DNA of 11,561 nt from an uncultured Lachnospiraceae bacterium (lineage in GTDB: Bacteria > Bacillota_A > Clostridia > Lachnospirales > Lachnospiraceae): the NCBI GenBank assembly GCA_910587905.1, contig CAJUOF010000097.1, positions 1-11,561 on the forward strand, written 5' to 3'. Below, one piece after another: positions 1 through 7,756 of the stretch (the first letter of the stretch is position 1; each line of letters begins with the position of its first letter). Both the position numbers and the translations under genes were made by a program. The notes under the pieces were generated by a model, which saw only the letters and a program-made list of their open reading frames with translations, made no database searches and was not told the origin of the DNA.

Positions 1-72
<72 letters not shown>

Positions 73-300
73 TGATCTTTCGGTTCTAGGATAAGCTCTA
101 GCTCTTTTCCTATATCCCGTTTACTGTTGTTAGGTTGGTCTTTCGTCCGCCCCATGTCGGCTTCTAAACCTCTATGGTGCTTTCCGAAAGATCGGTTCTC
201 TGAAACTTCTTTTTAAAAGAAACTTCAGGGGTTGGAATATACTGTTCAGTTATCAAGGTTCATGTTTTTGTTCTCGTTGTTGTTTTCAGCGACAACTTCT
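73..300 (-). promoter_or_regulatory. 16S rRNA leader with boxA-like segment and inverted repeat
   Basis: This non-coding stretch lies between the 16S promoters and the mature 16S 5' end. On the minus strand it contains a segment like the CCTTGATAACTGAACA motif common in Firmicute rRNA leaders and spacers (plus 242-262). This is a candidate antitermination (boxA-like) site. A perfect 10-bp inverted repeat, GATCTTTCGG at 74-83 and CCGAAAGATC at 184-193, would pair the base of the leader next to the mature 16S end. A small palindrome TTCTTTT/AAAAGAA lies at about 208-222. The roles in antitermination or pre-rRNA processing are inferred. No coding sequence is supported here. Confidence 0.6.
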
Positions 301-302
301 AC

Positions 303-331
303 AGTTTAGCACAGTTGTCATTTTTTGTCAA
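303..331 (-). promoter_or_regulatory. rRNA promoter, proximal
   Basis: On the minus strand, -35 TTGACA (331-326), a 17-bp spacer and -10 TAAACT (308-303). A/T-rich tracts directly upstream of the -35 (plus 332-362) look like an UP element, as expected for a strong rRNA promoter. It is the downstream member of a tandem pair in front of the 16S leader. Confidence 0.72.
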
Positions 332-375
332 CAACTTTTTTTATTTTTTTACCACTTTTTTTACAGCGGAGCTTC

Positions 376-404
376 AATATACCACGTCTTTCCTTTTCTG
401 TCAA
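376..404 (-). promoter_or_regulatory. rRNA promoter, distal
   Basis: On the minus strand, -35 TTGACA (404-399), a 17-bp spacer and -10 TATATT (381-376). It lies between tRNA-Ser and the proximal 16S promoter, giving the tandem arrangement typical of rRNA operons. Confidence 0.75.
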
Positions 405-458
405 CCTTTTTCTTTCAAAAGATAGAGAAAAAAAGAACGGCACCTTTATGGAAAGGAG

Positions 459-546
459 CGGAGAAAGAGGGATTTGAACCCTCGCGCCGGTTGCCCGACC
501 TACACCCTTAGCAGGGGCGCCTCTTCGGCCTCTTGAGTATTTCTCC
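459..546 (-). tRNA. tRNA-Ser (anticodon GCU, reads AGC/AGU)
   Basis: The minus strand folds as a complete class II tRNA. The acceptor stem is GGAGAAA/TTTCTCC. The D arm begins CTCAAGAGG. The anticodon stem CGCCC/GGGTG encloses the loop CTGCTAA with anticodon GCT. A long variable arm typical of serine tRNA follows, then the T arm GAGGG-TTCAAAT-CCCTC. The discriminator base is G. The CCA tail is not encoded, because the bases after the discriminator read CTC, so it must be added after transcription. The tRNA has its own promoter upstream and sits just before the rRNA promoters. I see no convincing terminator between tRNA and 16S, so read-through into the rRNA operon is possible. Confidence 0.97.
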
Positions 547-588
547 GAACTTAATTTTCCATATTTGACGCCATGCGACGCATTAGAT

Positions 589-617
589 AGTATACAGGAG
601 GGAAAGCCACTTGTCAA
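589..617 (-). promoter_or_regulatory. tRNA-Ser promoter
   Basis: On the minus strand, -35 TTGACA (617-612), a 17-bp spacer and -10 TATACT (594-589), a near-consensus sigma-A site about 45 bp upstream of the tRNA. The bases around and upstream of its -35 (plus 611-635) are nearly the same as those at the proximal rRNA promoter (plus 325-350), including the A/T tract. This suggests a duplicated promoter block. Confidence 0.82.
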
Positions 618-701
618 CCACTTTTTTTATTTTTTGTAAATTATCCATGCGGCTGGATATAATGGGACCTGGATCGTATCTCTCCACCGAATAAATTCTA
701 T

Positions 702-730
702 AGGAAACGGCAAAAATATTGCCGTTTCCT
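702..730 (-). terminator. hairpin after gyrA, probable terminator
   Basis: A perfect 12-bp stem (AGGAAACGGCAA at 702-713 with TTGCCGTTTCCT at 719-730) and 5-nt loop lie just 6 bp past the gyrA stop. On the minus strand the tail is only moderately T-rich (ATAGAATTTATT), so termination may be imperfect or the hairpin may mainly protect the 3' end of the mRNA. On the plus strand it is followed by GGTTTTCT. Confidence 0.6.
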
Positions 731-736
731 GGTTTT

Positions 737-3250
737 CTACTCTCCGTCCTTAAGCCCCAGCGTCATCTGGACATTCTCTTCCTTCTTCTCCTCGTCGGCG
801 TTGTTCGGGTCCTCCCTCACCTTGGCGATGCTGGCCACGGAGATGTCGTTGTCGTCGATGTTGATCAGCTTCACGCCGGAGGTGATCCTCCCAAGGATGG
901 AGATATCCTGCACGTTGATGCGGATGATGATCCCTTCCGTGGTGATGATCATGATCTCTTGCTCTGCCCTGACCACCTTCGCACCCACGATAAAGCCGGT
1001 CTTATTGTTGATCTTATAGCACTTGACGCCCTTGCCGCCCCGAAGCTGGGGAGTGAATTCCTCCAGAAGGGTCCGCTTGCCCATGCCGTTCTCCGAGACA
1101 ATCAGGAGGGCTTCGCCCTGGGTATTCATCTGCATGCCGATCACTTCGTCATCCTTCTCAAGCTTCATGCCGATCACACCCATGGACGCCCGGCCGGTTG
1201 GCCTCACGTCCCTCTCATGGAAACGGATGCACTGGCCCATCTTCGTCACCAGGATGATATCTTTCTCATCATTGGTGGACTTTACCTCGATGAGCTCGTC
1301 GTCCTCCCGGAGATTGATGGCCTGCAGGCCGGATTTGCGGATATTCTGATACTCCACAATGGAAGTCTTCTTCACCATTCCGTTCCTGGTGGCCATGAAG
1401 AGATACCGGCCCTCCTCGTATTCCCGGATGGGAATGATGGCCGTCACCTTTTCTCCCGGAAGAAGCTGCAGAAGGTTCACGATGGCCAAACCCCTGGCCG
1501 TCCTTCCGGCCTCCGGGATCTCATAAGCCTTCAGACGGTAGACCTTCCCCTTGTTGGTAAAGAACATCAGGTAATGGTGGGTGCTGGTCATGAGAAGGTC
1601 CTCGATGTAATCCTCCTCCAGCGTCTGCATCCCCTTGATGCCCTTGCCGCCCCTGTGCTGGGCCTTGAAATTATTCTCCGACATCCGCTTGATGTAGCCG
1701 AGATTGGTCATGGCGATCACCGTGTTCTCATCGGCGATCAGATCCTCCATGGACATGTCCGACTCGTCAAAGCTGATGGAAGTCCTTCTCTCGTCCCCGT
1801 ATTTGGCGGAGATCACGAGGATCTCTTCCTTGATCACAGCCAGAAGCTTTTTCTCGTCCGCCAGAATGGCCTTTAACTCTGCAATGCGGATCTGCAGTTC
1901 CCGGTACTCGTTCTCGATCTTCTCCCGTTCCAGACCGGTGAGGGCACGAAGGCGCATGTCCACGATGGCCTGGGCCTGGGCGTCGCTAAGGCCGAACCGC
2001 TCCATCAGGTTCTGCTTGGCCTCCGGCGTATTCTTCGAGGCCCGGATGATACGGATCACCTCGTCAATATTGTCTAAGGCGATCAACAAACCCTCCAAGA
2101 TATGGGCACGTTCCTCTGCCTTGTTGAGATCGTATTTCGTCCTTCTGGTGACCACGTCCTCCTGGTGGGCCAGATAGAACTTGAGCATCTCCAGAAGGTT
2201 CATGACCTTTGGCTCATTGTTCACAAGGGCCAGCATGATCACGCCGAAGCTGTCCTGAAGCTGGGTGTGCTTGTAAAGCTGATTTAAGATGATGGTCGGA
2301 TTGGCATCCCGGCGCAGCTCGATGCAGATGCGCATGCCGGTCCGGTCCGACTCGTCCCTGAGGGCGGTGATCCCGTCCACCTTCTTGTCCCGGACAAGCT
2401 CCGCAATCTTCTCGATGAGCCTTGCCTTGTTGACCATGTAGGGAAGCTCCGTGACGATGATGGCATGCTTCCCGCCGGACATGGGCTCGATATTGGTCAC
2501 GGCGCGGACCCGGATCTTTCCCCGGCCCGTCCGGTAAGCGTCCTCAATCCCTCTTTTTCCCAGGATCTGGGCACCGGTGGGGAAATCCGGACCCTTGACA
2601 ATGTCGATCACCTCGTCGATATCCGTGTCCCGATCCTCCAGGATCCGGTTGTCGATGAGCTTGACCACAGCTTCGATGACTTCTTTCAGGTTGTGGGGAG
2701 GAATGTTGGTGGCCATGCCGACGGCGATCCCCTGGGTTCCGTTCACCAGAAGGTTGGGGAACCTGGAGGGAAGGACCCTCGGCTCCTTCTCCGTATCGTC
2801 AAAGTTGGGAATGAAGTCGACGGTGTCCTTTCCGATGTCCGCCAACATCTCCATGGAGATCTTGCTGAGACGGGCCTCCGTGTAACGCATGGCCGCCGCC
2901 CCGTCCCCGTCCACGGAACCGAAATTCCCATGGCCGTCCACGAGGGGATACCTGGTGGACCATTCCTGGGCCATGTTGACCAGGGCTCCGTAAATGGAGC
3001 TGTCGCCGTGGGGATGATATTTTCCCATGGTGTCGCCGACGATACGGGCACATTTTCTGTGGGGCTTGTCGGGACCGTTGTTGAGCTCGATCATCGCATA
3101 GAGGACCCGTCTTTGTACCGGCTTAAGGCCGTCTCGCACGTCCGGAAGGGCACGGGCGGCAATGACGCTCATGGCATAATCGATATACGATTTCTCCATG
3201 GTCTTTTGCAGGTCTACCTCGTGGACCTTGTCAAAAATTGTTTTCTCCAT
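737..3250 (-). CDS. gyrA: DNA gyrase subunit A
   Basis: This is the breakage-reunion subunit of gyrase, the A2B2 type II topoisomerase that introduces negative supercoils. The product has 837 aa, near the usual length. The winged-helix/catalytic region contains RYTE with the active-site tyrosine at Tyr123. The quinolone-resistance region reads HPHGDSSIYG, with Ser84 and Gly88 at the two classic resistance positions. A coiled coil follows at about 370-470. The C-terminal DNA-wrapping pinwheel starts near 505 and has a GyrA box QHRGGKG at 531-537, where the usual second residue Arg is His. A similar QLRGGKG occurs at 735-741. The tail is acidic. The start has SD GGAGG, and the gene begins 16 bp after the gyrB stop, so the two are cotranscribed. 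GC is much higher than in recF, dnaN or dnaA. ParC is the only alternative; the GyrA box and gyrB linkage argue for GyrA. Confidence 0.98.
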   Translation of the reverse strand: MEKTIFDKVHEVDLQKTMEKSYIDYAMSVIAARALPDVRDGLKPVQRRVLYAMIELNNGPDKPHRKCARIVGDTMGKYHPHGDSSIYGALVNMAQEWSTRYPLVDGHGNFGSVDGDGAAAMRYTEARLSKISMEMLADIGKDTVDFIPNFDDTEKEPRVLPSRFPNLLVNGTQGIAVGMATNIPPHNLKEVIEAVVKLIDNRILEDRDTDIDEVIDIVKGPDFPTGAQILGKRGIEDAYRTGRGKIRVRAVTNIEPMSGGKHAIIVTELPYMVNKARLIEKIAELVRDKKVDGITALRDESDRTGMRICIELRRDANPTIILNQLYKHTQLQDSFGVIMLALVNNEPKVMNLLEMLKFYLAHQEDVVTRRTKYDLNKAEERAHILEGLLIALDNIDEVIRIIRASKNTPEAKQNLMERFGLSDAQAQAIVDMRLRALTGLEREKIENEYRELQIRIAELKAILADEKKLLAVIKEEILVISAKYGDERRTSISFDESDMSMEDLIADENTVIAMTNLGYIKRMSENNFKAQHRGGKGIKGMQTLEEDYIEDLLMTSTHHYLMFFTNKGKVYRLKAYEIPEAGRTARGLAIVNLLQLLPGEKVTAIIPIREYEEGRYLFMATRNGMVKKTSIVEYQNIRKSGLQAINLREDDELIEVKSTNDEKDIILVTKMGQCIRFHERDVRPTGRASMGVIGMKLEKDDEVIGMQMNTQGEALLIVSENGMGKRTLLEEFTPQLRGGKGVKCYKINNKTGFIVGAKVVRAEQEIMIITTEGIIIRINVQDISILGRITSGVKLINIDDNDISVASIAKVREDPNNADEEKKEENVQMTLGLKDGE

Positions 3251-3266
3251 CTAAAGTTCCTCCGTC

Positions 3267-5186
3267 TTATATGTCGAGCTCGCCGTACTTCGCATTCTGC
3301 TCGATGAACTCCCTTCTGGGCTCCACCTTGTCCCCCATCAGGGTCGTGAAGGTCAGGTCCACCTCCGAGGAAGCAGACTCGTCCATGGTCACACGGAGGA
3401 GGATCCTCCTCTCCGGGTCCATGGTGGTCTCCCAGAGCTGCTCCGGGTCCATCTCCCCAAGGCCCTTGTACCGCTGGATCTTGTTGCTGTTGTCCCGGCC
3501 GATCTCGCCGAGGATCTGGTTCAATTCCTTGTCGTCATAAGCGTACCAGACCTTCTTGCTCCGCTCCACCTTGTAGAGGGGCGGCTGAGCCAGGTACACG
3601 TGCCCCTGCTTGATGAGCTCCGGCATGAACCGGTAGATGAAGGTTAAGAGCAGGGTGCTGATATGGGCGCCGTCCACGTCGGCATCCGTCATCAGGATGA
3701 TCTTGTGGTAACGGAGTTTGGAAATATCGAAATCGTTGTGGATGCCCGTGCCGAAGGCCGTGATCATGGCCTTGATCTCCGCATTGGCGTAGATCTTGTC
3801 CAGGCGGGCCTTCTCCACGTTCAGGATCTTTCCCCTAAGGGGAAGGATGGCCTGGGTATTCCTGGAGCGGGCCGTCTTGGCGGAACCGCCCGCGGAATCC
3901 CCCTCCACGATGTAGATCTCACAGTTTTCCGGATTCTTGTCGGAGCAGTCCGCCAGCTTCCCGGGAAGGGAATTTCCCTCCAGGGCCGTCTTCCTTCTGG
4001 TAAGGTCCCTGGCCTTCCTGGCTGCCGCCCTGGCCCGCTGGGCCAGGATGGACTTCTCGCAGATGACCTTGGCCACCTGGGGATTCTGTTCCAGGAAATA
4101 GGTGAGCTGCTCGCTCACCACGCTGTCCACGGCGCTCCTGGCCTCGCTGTTCCCCAGCTTCTGCTTGGTCTGCCCCTCAAACTGGGGCTCCCCGATCTTC
4201 ACGCTGATGATGGCCGTCATCCCCTCCCGGATGTCCTCCCCGGTCAGGTTGGCCTCCTTTTCTTTGAGCAGGCTGTTTTTCCTGGCATAATCGTTGAAGG
4301 TCTTTGTGAGCGCATTTCGGAAACCGGCCACATGGGTGCCGCCCTCCGGCGTGTTGATGTTGTTGACAAAGCTGTAGACGCTCTCCGTGTAGGAATCGTT
4401 GTGCTGGATCGCCACCTCCACGGCCACTCCCTCGATGATCCCCTCGCAGTAGATGATGGTCGGATAGAGCGATTCCTTGCTCTTGTTCAAATACTGGACA
4501 AACTCCTTGATCCCGCCGTCATAATGGAACTCCCGCTCCTGCTTCTTCTCCTCCCTCTCATCCCTCAGGACGATCTTCACGCCCTTGGTCAGAAAGGCCA
4601 TCTCCCTGAGACGCTGTTTCAAAATATCGTACTCGTAGACCGTCTCTTCAAAAATCGTCCCGTCCGGCTTGAAGGTCACCGTGGAACCGTGTCTCGACTT
4701 CTTGCAGGTCCCGATCACCTCCAGCTTCGTGACCGTGATCCCCCTCTCGTACCTCTGCCTGTAAATGTTTCCGTCCCGGTAAATGGTCACCTCCAGCCAG
4801 TCGGAGAGGGCGTTCACTACGGAAGCCCCCACGCCGTGAAGGCCGCCGGATACCTTGTAGGCCCCGCCGCCGAATTTTCCTCCCGCATGGAGCTGGGTGA
4901 AGATTACCTCCACTGCCGGGATCTTCATCTCCGGATGCTCGTCCACCGGCATGCCCCGGCCGTTATCCACCACCGTGATGGAATTGTCCTCATTGATGGT
5001 CACTTCGATGGTATCACAAAAACCGGCCAGGGCCTCGTCCACCGAATTGTCCACGATCTCATAGACCAGGTGGTGAAGCCCCCTCGCAGCCGTATTGCCG
5101 ATATACATGCCCGGCCTTTTTCTCACAGCCTCCAGGCCCTTGAGGACCTGGATCTGTTCTGCACCATAATCAAACTCGGAACTCAT
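3267..5186 (-). CDS. gyrB: DNA gyrase subunit B
   Basis: This is the ATPase subunit of gyrase, which drives strand passage by GyrA. With the start chosen here it is 639 aa, close to the B. subtilis size. The GHKL ATPase domain shows YEIVDNSVDEA with catalytic Glu43 and Mg-binding Asn47, DNGRGMP at 74-80, the lid GGLHGVG at 114-120 and QTK at 339-341. The Toprim domain has VEGDSAGG with Glu428 and DADVD at 501-505, followed by the C-terminal RYKGLGEM. The reading frame stays open upstream to another start at 5231 inside recF. I chose the ATG at 5186 because AGGAGG sits 6 nt before it and the protein then begins MSSEFDYGAEQIQVL, as homologues do. The recF stop lies 16 bp upstream. GC is near 55-60% by sampled lines, a sharp rise from recF. 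Confidence 0.97.
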   Translation of the reverse strand: MSSEFDYGAEQIQVLKGLEAVRKRPGMYIGNTAARGLHHLVYEIVDNSVDEALAGFCDTIEVTINEDNSITVVDNGRGMPVDEHPEMKIPAVEVIFTQLHAGGKFGGGAYKVSGGLHGVGASVVNALSDWLEVTIYRDGNIYRQRYERGITVTKLEVIGTCKKSRHGSTVTFKPDGTIFEETVYEYDILKQRLREMAFLTKGVKIVLRDEREEKKQEREFHYDGGIKEFVQYLNKSKESLYPTIIYCEGIIEGVAVEVAIQHNDSYTESVYSFVNNINTPEGGTHVAGFRNALTKTFNDYARKNSLLKEKEANLTGEDIREGMTAIISVKIGEPQFEGQTKQKLGNSEARSAVDSVVSEQLTYFLEQNPQVAKVICEKSILAQRARAAARKARDLTRRKTALEGNSLPGKLADCSDKNPENCEIYIVEGDSAGGSAKTARSRNTQAILPLRGKILNVEKARLDKIYANAEIKAMITAFGTGIHNDFDISKLRYHKIILMTDADVDGAHISTLLLTFIYRFMPELIKQGHVYLAQPPLYKVERSKKVWYAYDDKELNQILGEIGRDNSNKIQRYKGLGEMDPEQLWETTMDPERRILLRVTMDESASSEVDLTFTTLMGDKVEPRREFIEQNAKYGELDI

Positions 5187-5202
5187 GCGTATCCTCCTGT
5201 TC

Positions 5203-6291
5203 TCACTCATTCTCATTCCTGACTCTGCCATCTATAACCTGAAACACCTGATTGACCGAAAAATGCCGGTTCACGAAATCCTCGAGACCTGTACAGGTGA
5301 TAATGGTCTGTATCTCTTCAATACTCTCCAAAAGATGATCCTGCCTTCCACTGTCCAGCTCGGAAAGCACGTCATCCAAAAGAAGCACTGGCGAGTCCTT
5401 CACCTGCTTCTTGATCATCTCGATCTCCGAGAGCTTCAAGGACAGGGCGGCGCTCCTCTGCTGCCCCTGGGAACCGAATTTCCGAATGTCGACACCGTTG
5501 ACCAGAAACAGGATGTCATCCCGGTGGGGCCCTCTGGTGGTAACTTTATGTTTCCGATCTTTTTCTCTGGAAAGAAAAAGAATCTCTGAAAAGTGCTCCT
5601 TTTCCGTGTCTGGTTCATAAGAGATCACAAGATCCTCTTTTCCCCCTGTCAGTCGTTCATGACTTTCCCGAATGATCTCATTCAGCTCACCGATAAATTG
5701 TTCTCTGATGTTCATTAACTCCTGTCCATATCTCACAAGTTGTTCATCCCAGACCGGTAGTGTATCCTCATATTCAGGACGAAAGGGAAGTTCCTTCAAA
5801 AGATGGTTTCTCTGGTTTAACACTTTATTGTAAGCGACTAGATTTGCCGTATAGACCCTGTCAAGCTGACACAGTTCCAGATCCAGGAACCGCCGCCTCT
5901 CCGAAGGACCATTTTTAATGATATTCAAATCCTCCGGTGAGAAAAAAACCACGTTAATGTTTCCGAAAAGCTCACTTGCCTTCCGAATCGGAAGCCCTCC
6001 GATGGCGATGCCCTTGGTCTTATTCTTCTTCAAGTGCATGTCAATGCGGGTCTCCACTCCTTTTTTGTCCACAAAAAGCTTGATATGCGACTCTTCTTCC
6101 TCAAAATGAATAATCTCTTTGTCCTTGCTCCCCCGATGAGATTTGGAAGTAGCACACACATAGATGGATTCCAGAATATTGGTCTTCCCCTGGGCATTAT
6201 CTCCATAAAGGATGTTCGTACCGGAATCAAACTTCATATGCAGTTTTTCATAATTCCGATAATTTTTAAGCTCCAGGGATTTCACAAACAT
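5203..6291 (-). CDS. recF: DNA replication and repair protein RecF
   Basis: RecF is an SMC/ABC-like ATPase that binds DNA gaps and helps RecO/RecR load RecA during gap repair. The product has 362 aa, the usual length. It begins MFVKSLELKNYRNYEKL, the canonical RecF N-terminus. Walker A GDNAQGKT is at 30-37. The ABC signature segment GSQGQQRSAALSLKLSE starts at 273, and Walker B LLLDDVLSELD lies at about 303-313. The start codon is only 10 bp after the stop of the S4-domain gene and has no good SD (only GGTG nearby), so translation is probably coupled to the upstream gene. The gene ends 16 bp before gyrB. In B. subtilis a remB gene lies between recF and gyrB; here there is none. Confidence 0.97.
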   Translation of the reverse strand: MFVKSLELKNYRNYEKLHMKFDSGTNILYGDNAQGKTNILESIYVCATSKSHRGSKDKEIIHFEEEESHIKLFVDKKGVETRIDMHLKKNKTKGIAIGGLPIRKASELFGNINVVFFSPEDLNIIKNGPSERRRFLDLELCQLDRVYTANLVAYNKVLNQRNHLLKELPFRPEYEDTLPVWDEQLVRYGQELMNIREQFIGELNEIIRESHERLTGGKEDLVISYEPDTEKEHFSEILFLSREKDRKHKVTTRGPHRDDILFLVNGVDIRKFGSQGQQRSAALSLKLSEIEMIKKQVKDSPVLLLDDVLSELDSGRQDHLLESIEEIQTIITCTGLEDFVNRHFSVNQVFQVIDGRVRNENE

Positions 6292-6301
6292 GGCCGCACC
6301 A

Positions 6302-6511
6302 TCAATTTTCTATCTTTACAAGGTTTCCGTCGAATTCAAACGTGTCCCCGCCCACAAGCTTCTTTCCCCGTTGAAGGCAGACCTCCCCGTTGACCTTTAC
6401 TTTCCCATCAAGGATCATCATCTTTGCTTCCACTCCGGAGGAAACCAGTCTAGCCGCTTTCATGGCCTGTCCAAGCTTGATATATTCCTCTCTCAGTTTA
6501 ATATTGTCCAT
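6302..6511 (-). CDS. yaaA: S4-domain RNA-binding protein (YaaA/RlbA family)
   Basis: A 69-aa protein whose body matches an S4 RNA-binding fold: the segment KLGQAMKAARLVSSGVEAK, then a DGKVKVNGE turn, then RGKKLVGGD. In B. subtilis the homologue in the same dnaN-recF position (yaaA, also called rlbA) is linked to ribosome maturation; a similar role here is inferred from family and position. An open frame extends 24 codons further upstream into dnaN. I place the start at 6511 because AAGGAG lies 5 nt upstream of the ATG and overlaps the dnaN stop codon, and because MDNIKLREEYIKL is a normal family start. This layout implies translational coupling with dnaN. Confidence 0.92.
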   Translation of the reverse strand: MDNIKLREEYIKLGQAMKAARLVSSGVEAKMMILDGKVKVNGEVCLQRGKKLVGGDTFEFDGNLVKIEN

Positions 6512-6522
6512 AACAATTCTCC

Positions 6523-7620
6523 TTAAATATTGACAGGAAGAATCAGGTAAATATAAGCCCCTTCGCTGTCCCTGATAAAACAAGGCGCTTTGGAATTCAC
6601 CATGTACATATCAACTTCTTCGTCGTCGATCACCCGCAAAGCGTCAATCAAAAATTTGGGATTAAATCCGATCGTGATATCTTTTCCTTCTTTCCGGATC
6701 AAAATATCTTCCTTCAGGGAACCGATGGCAGACTTAACAGCCGCCTCCATGTTGTCATCTCTCACGGAAAGAATCAAAGGTTTCTTGTCATTTTCCCTGA
6801 TAAGCAGCATGGACCGATCGATGGTATCTAAAAACTCTCGTTTGTTGAGAGAAATCTTTGTCTCATAATCGTTGGAGAGCATTTGATCCACGTTAAAATA
6901 CTGTCCCTCGATCAACCTGGACACCACGATGGTATCATCAAATTCAAATAAAATATGATTGTTGGTAAAATAAATGACAATCTCTTTGTCTGAATCTCCA
7001 GATAAAATTTTACTCACCTCAGAGAGAGTCTTTCCAGGCACAATCACCTTTTCATCCTCATAGTGATCCTTTAATTTCATCCTCCGAATGGAAATACGAT
7101 GTCCATCCAAAGAAATGACTCGAAGGAAATCGTCCTTCACCTCAAAAAGCTCACCTGTCATCTGTTTGTTGTTCTCGCCCTGGGCAATGGAAAAGATCGT
7201 CTGTCTAATCATCTCCTTCAAGGTGAACTGAGAAAGGCTGATATAATGATCTTTCTCAATATAAGGCAGATAAGAAAACTCATCTCCAGATTTTCCGGCA
7301 ATCTTAAAATTCGATTTTTCACAGTCAATGACCACGTTATAGTTTTCATCCGCATCAATGACGACCTGGCTGTCGGGAAGCTTTCTCACGATTTCTGATA
7401 AAAGCTTCGCATTAATCGCGATCTTACCCGGTTCTAAAATAGAGCCCTTTACCTTTGTTTCAATACCAAGTTCCATATCATTGGCAGTCAGTTTGATCTC
7501 CTCATCAGAAGCATCGATGAGAATACATTCTAAAATTGGCATTGTGGTACGGGCAGGGACTGCCTTCATAGCAATATTGATTCCATTTAATAAATATGAT
7601 TTTTCGAAGGAAAGCTTCAT
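6523..7620 (-). CDS. dnaN: DNA polymerase III beta subunit (sliding clamp)
   Basis: The beta clamp encircles DNA as a homodimer and tethers polymerase III and many repair proteins. The product has 365 aa, the standard length, with three clamp repeats at about 1-120, 130-245 and 246-365. It begins MKLSFEKSYLLNGINIAMKA and contains typical clamp segments such as NAKLLSEIVRKLP and LDGHRISIRRM. The C-terminus ends YLILPVNI, where many clamps end in PVR or PMR, so the usual Arg near the peptide-binding groove is Asn. An SD-like GGAG is 12 nt upstream of the ATG, rather far. The gene follows dnaA after a 210-bp gap carrying origin elements and leads directly into yaaA, recF and gyrBA. Confidence 0.98.
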   Translation of the reverse strand: MKLSFEKSYLLNGINIAMKAVPARTTMPILECILIDASDEEIKLTANDMELGIETKVKGSILEPGKIAINAKLLSEIVRKLPDSQVVIDADENYNVVIDCEKSNFKIAGKSGDEFSYLPYIEKDHYISLSQFTLKEMIRQTIFSIAQGENNKQMTGELFEVKDDFLRVISLDGHRISIRRMKLKDHYEDEKVIVPGKTLSEVSKILSGDSDKEIVIYFTNNHILFEFDDTIVVSRLIEGQYFNVDQMLSNDYETKISLNKREFLDTIDRSMLLIRENDKKPLILSVRDDNMEAAVKSAIGSLKEDILIRKEGKDITIGFNPKFLIDALRVIDDEEVDMYMVNSKAPCFIRDSEGAYIYLILPVNI

Positions 7621-7654
7621 CTGTTTGCCAAACTCCTTTCGCAGATAGAGACAG

Positions 7655-7702
7655 AAAGATATTAAATGATTTCGTAGTAATAGTAGTAGGGGCTGTGGAT
7701 TT
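7655..7702. other. oriC: origin unwinding element (DnaA box, GC block, DnaA-trios, AT-rich DUE)
   Basis: Read on the minus strand toward dnaN, a DnaA-like box AAATCCACA (7702-7694) is followed by GCCCC. Next comes a run that on the plus strand reads TAG, TAA, TAG, TAG, TAG (7675-7689), then an AT-rich stretch (7655-7673). The order box / GC-rich / DnaA-trio (3'-GAT-5' triplets) / AT-rich DUE is that of the B. subtilis basal unwinding system between dnaA and dnaN. There DnaA is known to engage the trio strand as single-stranded DNA. The function here is inferred from order, position and triplet sequence. The box has two mismatches to TTATCCACA. Confidence 0.7.
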
Positions 7703-7756
7703 GGTGAAAAGTACTTGAAGGCCCCATAAACAAAGACTTTAAGGCTTTGATAAGTA

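Noticed and set aside
318..617. 99-aa open frame covering tRNA-Ser and the rRNA promoters.
   Set aside because: It reads through a tRNA gene and promoters, has no ribosome site, and its product is low-complexity.
634..663. Plus-strand promoter-like pair (TTGTAA, 18 bp, TATAAT) that could drive a short RNA ending at the 702-730 hairpin.
   Set aside because: The -35 is weak and the hairpin has only a short T-run on this strand. It is too weak to list without transcript data.
719..1876. Long open frame antisense to gyrA (and similar ones antisense to gyrB and recF).
   Set aside because: These are shadows of GC-rich, codon-biased genes on the other strand. They have no ribosome sites and low-complexity His/Asp/Leu-rich products.
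5187..5231. A 15-residue N-terminal extension of GyrB overlapping recF.
   Set aside because: The ATG at 5186 has an ideal AGGAGG 6 nt upstream and yields the normal GyrB N-terminus. The upstream starts lie inside the recF tail and lack homologous sequence.
7680..7708. Possible dnaN promoter on the minus strand (TTCACC, 17 bp, TACTAT).
   Set aside because: Each box matches consensus at only four of six positions, and the -10 coincides with the DnaA-trio run, which explains the sequence better.
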